DNA of 19,000 bases, taken from contig JBGPBY010000077.1 in NCBI GenBank assembly GCA_041481485.1, positions 1-19,000 on the forward strand, read 5' to 3'. The DNA comes from JBGPBY01 sp041481485 (GTDB lineage Bacteria > Acidobacteriota > Terriglobia > 20CM-2-55-15). Shown here in pieces: positions 15,672 to 19,000 of this stretch. The translations under genes were made by a program, and so were the position numbers. Position 1 is the first letter of the stretch. Every line of letters begins with the position of its first letter. Under the pieces are notes generated by a model. That model saw only the letters and a list, made by a program, of their open reading frames with translations. It did no database searches and was not told the origin of the DNA.

Positions 15672-15739
15672 ATCATGCCGGATTGAAAGAAGTGCGCTTC
15701 CGTTTCGATTTCGAGGGCACCAAAACCATGATTTCCTGA
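15672..15739 (+). pseudogene. Detached 3' fragment of an HddA-like kinase gene
   Basis: Only the last 21 codons and stop of a kinase gene are present. The sequence before 15672 shows no kinase similarity to the intact gene at 13811. An open frame starting at 15548 runs into it, but its upstream part is the antisense of the small helical gene and not a real N-terminus. Confidence 0.8.
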
Positions 15740-15768
15740 AGGGGCATTCAGTGCTTCGATACTTCGAT
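15672..15768. repeat. 97-bp direct repeat, copy 2 (kinase tail remnant / glycosyltransferase end)
   Basis: The counterpart of 14724-14820. Bases 15672-15739 encode a stray kinase tail, HAGLKEVRFRFDFEGTKTMI-S-stop on the plus strand, without the rest of the gene. Relative to copy 1 the two coding differences are GGG to GGA and CTG to TTG, both silent. After the same 8-base spacer come the real final codons of the glycosyltransferase (15768-15748, minus strand). Confidence 0.9.
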
Positions 15769-17403
15769 CAGAGAATACGGACCCAAACTGGCAATCGGAA
15801 CATGTTCCGCGATGAGCTTGTATGGTGCTGCCGTACTCGGCAGTTTCGCATCGGGCAGCCAAAGGTAGTCCAGCGGTTTTCCCAGGTAGGAATACATTTT
15901 ATCGCGCGGAAATGTCTTTTCGCCGGCGCTGCAGGTTGGCGAACCACACCACGGCATTGCGGTCCGCGCAAAATAGGAAAACCAGAGAAAGTCACCACCG
16001 GAGTAAAGCGTTTCGTCGGGGCCCATGAAGAGAACGACTGGAGTGCCTGAGATTCCCAGTTTTTCGCGAAAGCTTACCGCCAGGTCACGCCAGATTTGCA
16101 TATTGATGGTATGGTCGCAGGCCGTTTTGACAGCCGTGTCCAGCCGCTGGCTACACAGGATGATCAAGCCAATCGTCGGCAAAACCGGCAGCCATTTCCA
16201 CTTCCTGCTATTTCGCAGATACGGACCGAGCCAGGTCCAGAAACTCAATCCTGTAAAACAAATGAAAAGACCCAACATTAAAACGAACATCAGGGTGTAC
16301 CGGACATCCGCATGAAACACCAGAAAGTAAGGAGAGGCGGCAACGAGCAGCATGCCGTATCCGACAAGTGCGCTCCTCGGCAGGGATGGCGGTCTCGCAA
16401 AAATCAGTATGGAGCCTGCAAGTAGAAAGGCAGTGTAATCCCAGGGGGAAAACATGGCCTGCGCCAATATGATCGTCCTGAAATTCCGCAGATTTTGTCC
16501 GATTCGGATATAAACCGCACTCGGGTGGGCAATCATGAACCGTATCAGGCTGTAATTGTATTTTGCGGGGGTTCCGTACCGCTCCAAGGTTTCGATATAA
16601 CCTTCCCCGTCGATATCCCCTGTGAGTTGATTACTCGCAAAGTGTGCTCCGGCATAAAAGGTCATCAGCGATTCCTGGCCGATGAGGTTGTACTTCTTCT
16701 GCAGCCTGCTGAAGGTGACCACCGACGGGGCGTAGATCAGGAGAAAGGCCAATCCCTGAATGAGGATTCCGATTGCCGCCATTCGAATGGAAAGGCCAAG
16801 AGATCGATGGAATATGAAGTAGGCCAACAAGCCGGCTCCGAAAAGCAGAATGGCTTCCGGACGCGTCAGAAATACCGCACCCCAGCACAAGCCGGAAAGC
16901 ACATCGCGCCTCCAGTCCACCCGTTTCCAGGACCACAACGTTGTGAGAACCGCAGCGGTTGCGAGACCGAGAAAGAGAAGATAACCGTTATAAGTATAGA
17001 TACGGTTGAGAACCATCGTGTATGCCGGTGAGGCGAGAATAATCAGTTGGGCAAAGTGAGCGGCAAGCGGACCACCCAGCATTTTCATGAGATAGAACAT
17101 CGCCAGGGTAAAGCCCAGCAGCGCCAGCGTGCCGAACACCGCGTAGATCCGCAGGGGATCCTGAGTCAGCATTTGAATTGGAAGTAAAACAACGACGGGC
17201 AGGGGAGGTCTCCATAATGCCGGAGGATCTAAGGGTGCGCCAACGAACCCAAATCCATCCAGCAGATTGCGCGCAATCAGGATTTCCATGTTCCAGCTGT
17301 TGTCCGGCAGTTTGGAAAGATGCATGAACAGAGGAACGCCGAGAGCAACCCAAAACACCGGGTGTTCCCAGATGAGCGTACGCAACCACTTCGCAATTCG
17401 CAT
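15748..17403 (-). CDS. Polytopic membrane protein, GT-C/PMT-like glycosyltransferase
   Basis: A 551-residue membrane protein of the dolichyl-phosphate-mannose mannosyltransferase-like (PMT/ArnT, GT39/GT83) superfamily. The first outward loop has DNSWNMEILIARNLLDGFGF, with Asp34 as the likely catalytic acid, then LDPPALWRPPLPVVVL, the RPPLP signature at 65-69. Many hydrophobic segments follow, with TRPEAILLFGAGLLAYF, a repeated arrangement in this superfamily, and a soluble C-terminal domain after the last segment (about residue 410 on) ending SLIEVSKH. It should transfer a sugar from a polyprenyl-phosphate donor in the periplasm; donor and acceptor are unknown. The ATG at 17403 has GGAGGA 13 bases upstream, rather far. 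It differs clearly from the other membrane glycosyltransferase at the left end of the locus. Its 3' end is part of the 97-bp duplication. Confidence 0.85.
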   Translation of the reverse strand: MRIAKWLRTLIWEHPVFWVALGVPLFMHLSKLPDNSWNMEILIARNLLDGFGFVGAPLDPPALWRPPLPVVVLLPIQMLTQDPLRIYAVFGTLALLGFTLAMFYLMKMLGGPLAAHFAQLIILASPAYTMVLNRIYTYNGYLLFLGLATAAVLTTLWSWKRVDWRRDVLSGLCWGAVFLTRPEAILLFGAGLLAYFIFHRSLGLSIRMAAIGILIQGLAFLLIYAPSVVTFSRLQKKYNLIGQESLMTFYAGAHFASNQLTGDIDGEGYIETLERYGTPAKYNYSLIRFMIAHPSAVYIRIGQNLRNFRTIILAQAMFSPWDYTAFLLAGSILIFARPPSLPRSALVGYGMLLVAASPYFLVFHADVRYTLMFVLMLGLFICFTGLSFWTWLGPYLRNSRKWKWLPVLPTIGLIILCSQRLDTAVKTACDHTINMQIWRDLAVSFREKLGISGTPVVLFMGPDETLYSGGDFLWFSYFARTAMPWCGSPTCSAGEKTFPRDKMYSYLGKPLDYLWLPDAKLPSTAAPYKLIAEHVPIASLGPYSLIEVSKH

Positions 17404-17545
17404 TTAGAATTTCAGATCCTCCGACGGGACCATAGCATGAAAGGTGCTCTCGTCCAATTGAGCTCCCCGGAAAACAGAGCCAATTTGAATTGAGCTAAAA
17501 TGCTTGTTTCACTGCGGGCCTTCGCTGGCCGGCTGTGCAGACGCT
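17404..17545. promoter_or_regulatory. Divergent promoter region with a repeated AATTGAGCT
   Basis: This 142-bp gap lies between divergently transcribed glycosyltransferase and phosphatase genes. AATTGAGCT occurs at 17456-17464 and again at 17488-17496, 32 bases apart, about three DNA turns. The second copy runs into TAAAAT (17496-17501), a possible -10 box for the phosphatase gene, without a good -35 box. A regulator binding both copies is conceivable but unproven. Confidence 0.3.
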
Positions 17546-18112
17546 ATGCAAATTAAATCGAATCCACTTGCAACCCGCAAAGCCGTGTTTCTCGATCGCG
17601 ATGGAGTTTTGAATGAAGCCGTTGTCATCGATGGGAAGCCCTATCCGCCTGCGCTTCCCAAAGAACTAAGGATTTTTCCGGATGTGGCGGGGGCACTTGC
17701 ACGACTGAAGGAAGAAGAGTACCTGCTGCTGGTTGTGACCAATCAGCCGGATGTGGCGCGTGGCCGGCAAACCAGGGAAAACGTGGAGTTGATTCATCGT
17801 CGCTTGCGCGAGGAACTTCCTCTGGACGACGTCTTCACCTGTTTTCATGACAATGCCGATGCCTGCGATTGCCGGAAGCCGAAACCTGGACTGGTGATTC
17901 GCGCTGCTGAGCAGTACGGCGTCGATCTGAAGCAAAGCTATCTTGCAGGAGATCGCTGGCGCGATATCGACGCCGGAGCCAGTGCCGGGTGTAAAACCAT
18001 CCTGATCGACCGTGGGTACGACGAACAGGCGCCGAATGCGGTTCCGGATGCGCGCGTGATGTCGTTATCCGAAGCCGTCGACTGGATCCTCAGCCGCGTT
18101 AGCAACGCGTGA
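17546..18112 (+). CDS. gmhB: HAD-IIIA phosphatase, GmhB-like (heptose 1,7-bisphosphate phosphatase)
   Basis: A 188-residue cytoplasmic HAD phosphatase. Motif I is FLDRDGVLN, with nucleophile Asp17 and Asp19; motif II is VVTNQPDVARG; DACDCRKPKPGL combines the zinc-binding cysteines with the motif III lysine; and motif IV is AGDRWRDIDAG. The length and the CxCRKPxPG loop match D-glycero-D-manno-heptose 1,7-bisphosphate 7-phosphatase (GmhB), which removes the C7 phosphate before nucleotide activation. The same fold also includes histidinol phosphatase, but the HddA-like and HddC-like genes nearby favour the heptose role. The frame continues upstream to a TTG at 17504; the ATG at 17546 is chosen because the additional residues are not family-like. 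Neither has a convincing ribosome site. Transcription is divergent from the membrane glycosyltransferase gene. Confidence 0.88.
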   Translation: MQIKSNPLATRKAVFLDRDGVLNEAVVIDGKPYPPALPKELRIFPDVAGALARLKEEEYLLLVVTNQPDVARGRQTRENVELIHRRLREELPLDDVFTCFHDNADACDCRKPKPGLVIRAAEQYGVDLKQSYLAGDRWRDIDAGASAGCKTILIDRGYDEQAPNAVPDARVMSLSEAVDWILSRVSNA

Positions 18113-18126
18113 TGCCGTTTAATTTT

Positions 18127-18199
18127 CCACCGGCTCACGCCGGTGGCAAAGCGGCATGCCGCCGCTGACGCGGATCAACAGGGATGCCGCTTCGCGGCA
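18127..18199 (+). repeat. Single REP-like unit, third copy of the dispersed repeat, with extra hairpins
   Basis: It begins with the same 20-base CCACCGGCTCACGCCGGTGG found at 5292-5311 and, inverted, at 5432-5451, and similarity continues through the GCGG..GCCGCCGCT part to about 18173. Two more palindromes follow: GCGGCATGCCGC at 18151-18162 and TGCCGC-TTC-GCGGCA at 18185-18199. It lies 14 bases after the phosphatase stop. Here there is one copy, not an inverted pair. Confidence 0.85.
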
Positions 18200-18258
18200 A
18201 CATTCTGTTTCCGGGGCCCGTCCCGGAATTTCTTCCCCCCATCCACCAAGTTGAATTT

Positions 18259-18295
18259 CAGGAGAGCGTTTGTCGCATAAGCGCTCCTGATTTTT
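18259..18295 (+). terminator. Candidate intrinsic terminator after the phosphatase gene
   Basis: CAGGAG-AG-CG pairs with CGCTCCTG (18282-18289) as an 8-bp stem with a 2-base bulge and a 13-base loop, followed after one A by five T residues (18291-18295). It lies about 150 bases past the phosphatase stop and before the next gene. The rest of the 18113-18416 gap shows no gene; TATACT at 18340-18345 could be a -10 box for the exported-protein gene, but no -35 box was found. Confidence 0.5.
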
Positions 18296-18402
18296 CTTCG
18301 AGTTACAAGGGGTCTGAATGGTTCTTGAATTGCCATTTCTATACTGCCGCCTGGGGTAGGATGCCCAGATCTGGCTCAGGAATTATCAGACGCAGTCACA
18401 GT

Positions 18403-18409
18403 AAAGGAG
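18403..18409 (+). promoter_or_regulatory. Ribosome binding site deciding the start of the exported protein gene
   Basis: AAAGGAG ends one base before the ATG at 18411 and seven bases before the ATG at 18417, both in the same frame. Normal spacing selects 18417. Confidence 0.65.
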
Positions 18410-18416
18410 TATGACA

Positions 18417-18953
18417 ATGACGCCAAGATTCAGGAAGTTAGCCATCATGACGATGGGAGCGGCGGGTCTGCTGTGCATAGCACCTTCCAACGGCTTTTGG
18501 ACCGTTTCGGCCAGCCCTCAGGTCAACATTAACGTCAATATCGGCCAGCCGCCTCCGGTGATTGTGCACGAGCGGCCGACCATGGTGTATCTGGCAGAAC
18601 CTGCCGCATACGTTGCCGTCGGCATACCGTTCGACATTTTCTTTATCTCCGGACGCTACTACTATCTCCATGGCAACGACTGGTTTTGGGGAACGGGATA
18701 CAATGGCCCCTGGGTAGGGATTGCCTACAAGTCGATTCCGCCGGGACTTCAGAAGTACAGGATTGAACGCCTTCACGAATTCCGGGAGAGAGAGTACCGC
18801 GTATATAAGGTACAGGGGCCGGCCTTCAAAGGTAAGCATTTCGAGGCTGACGAATTCCGGGAAGACCACGATAACGGCCACGGGAACAACGGGAACAGCG
18901 GGAACAATGGACGAGGAAACGGAAACGGCAAAGGTAACGGCAACAAGCACTAA
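18417..18953 (+). CDS. Small exported protein of unknown function with Asn/Gly-rich tail
   Basis: A 178-residue protein with a signal peptide: basic start RFRK, hydrophobic LAIMTMGAAGLLCIA, and a likely cleavage after the VSA before SPQVNI. The mature part starts with NVNIGQPPPVIVHERPTMVY, followed by an aromatic stretch (FFISGRYYYLHGNDWFWG, then TGYNGPWVGIAY) and a charged segment rich in Arg and Glu (RIERLHEFREREYRVYK). It ends in about 28 residues almost entirely of Asn, Gly, His, Arg and Lys (NGHGNNGNSGNNGRGNGNGK). Similar NVNIG...YYYLHG-type secreted proteins are known to me only as hypothetical proteins; no function is assigned. The tail looks disordered and basic. The Cys in LLCIA does not fit a lipobox. 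It is not obviously part of the glycan locus, being set off by a repeat and a candidate terminator. Confidence 0.85.
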   Translation: MTPRFRKLAIMTMGAAGLLCIAPSNGFWTVSASPQVNINVNIGQPPPVIVHERPTMVYLAEPAAYVAVGIPFDIFFISGRYYYLHGNDWFWGTGYNGPWVGIAYKSIPPGLQKYRIERLHEFREREYRVYKVQGPAFKGKHFEADEFREDHDNGHGNNGNSGNNGRGNGNGKGNGNKH

Positions 18954-19000
18954 GCGAGGAATGCGCTTCCGACTGTAGACGGCGATCTCTGCCCCCAAAT

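Noticed and set aside
14724..15768. Simple transposon target-site duplication
   Set aside because: The repeats are 97 bp with about nine differences, far longer and more diverged than usual target duplications. No transposase or terminal inverted repeats were seen between them.
15529..16050. Plus-strand open frame of 173 codons across the repeat copy
   Set aside because: It is antisense to the small helical gene and to the glycosyltransferase end, and changes frame relative to the kinase remnant.
18456..18488. Lipoprotein signal (Cys in GAAGLLCIA)
   Set aside because: The residues before the Cys are L-L rather than a small residue at -1, and a normal signal-peptidase I site follows.

Overview
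The window most likely comes from a Gram-negative soil or sediment bacterium of moderate GC content. The glyQ-glyS-ppdK order and the protein character suggest Acidobacteriota or a relative, but this is an impression from protein style and no search was run. No tRNA, rRNA, CRISPR array or insertion sequence was seen.

Region 1 (1-5232, + strand) is housekeeping. It holds the 3' part of glyQ, then glyS (TTG start, overlapping glyQ by 11 bp), then ppdK 17 bp further on. Region 2 (5247-5496) is a large inverted pair of a GC-rich repeat lying between the converging ends of ppdK and a membrane glycosyltransferase gene. A third, single copy of the repeat core sits near 18127.

Region 3 (5518-18112) is a cell-surface glycan locus. 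Two minus-strand genes at the left encode a GT-C-type membrane glycosyltransferase and a sugar-1-phosphate nucleotidyltransferase (HddC-like). Divergent from them is a methyltransferase/GT2 fusion gene. A five-gene plus-strand cassette follows (9699-14791): NAD-dependent sugar epimerase, UDP-glucose/GDP-mannose dehydrogenase-family protein, SDR, Gfo/Idh/MocA oxidoreductase and GHMP kinase (HddA-like). Every junction in this cassette is an exact 4-bp ATGA or TTGA overlap. A second membrane glycosyltransferase (minus) and a GmhB-like HAD phosphatase (plus) close the locus. HddA-, GmhB- and HddC-like proteins together cover three of the four steps to GDP-D-glycero-D-manno-heptose; no GmhA-like isomerase is in the window. 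The overall inference is a heptose- or modified-sugar-containing surface polysaccharide or glycoprotein.

Region 4 (14821-15671) interrupts the glycan locus. It is a two-gene minus-strand module, a small helical protein plus a nucleotidyltransferase of the AbiEii/MNT type, resembling a toxin-antitoxin pair. It is bracketed by two gapless 97-bp direct repeats. Each repeat carries the last codons of the kinase and the last codons of the convergent glycosyltransferase, so the original kinase/glycosyltransferase junction is present twice, in slightly diverged forms. This is the clearest sign of recombination in the window.

Region 5 (18113-18953) holds the third repeat copy, a candidate terminator and a small exported protein with an Asn/Gly-rich tail.

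The points most worth a second look are the bracketed module, the dehydrogenase in which Thr replaces the catalytic Cys, the methyltransferase-GT2 fusion, the paired inverted repeat, and the unbroken chain of 4-bp overlaps with frequent TTG starts.
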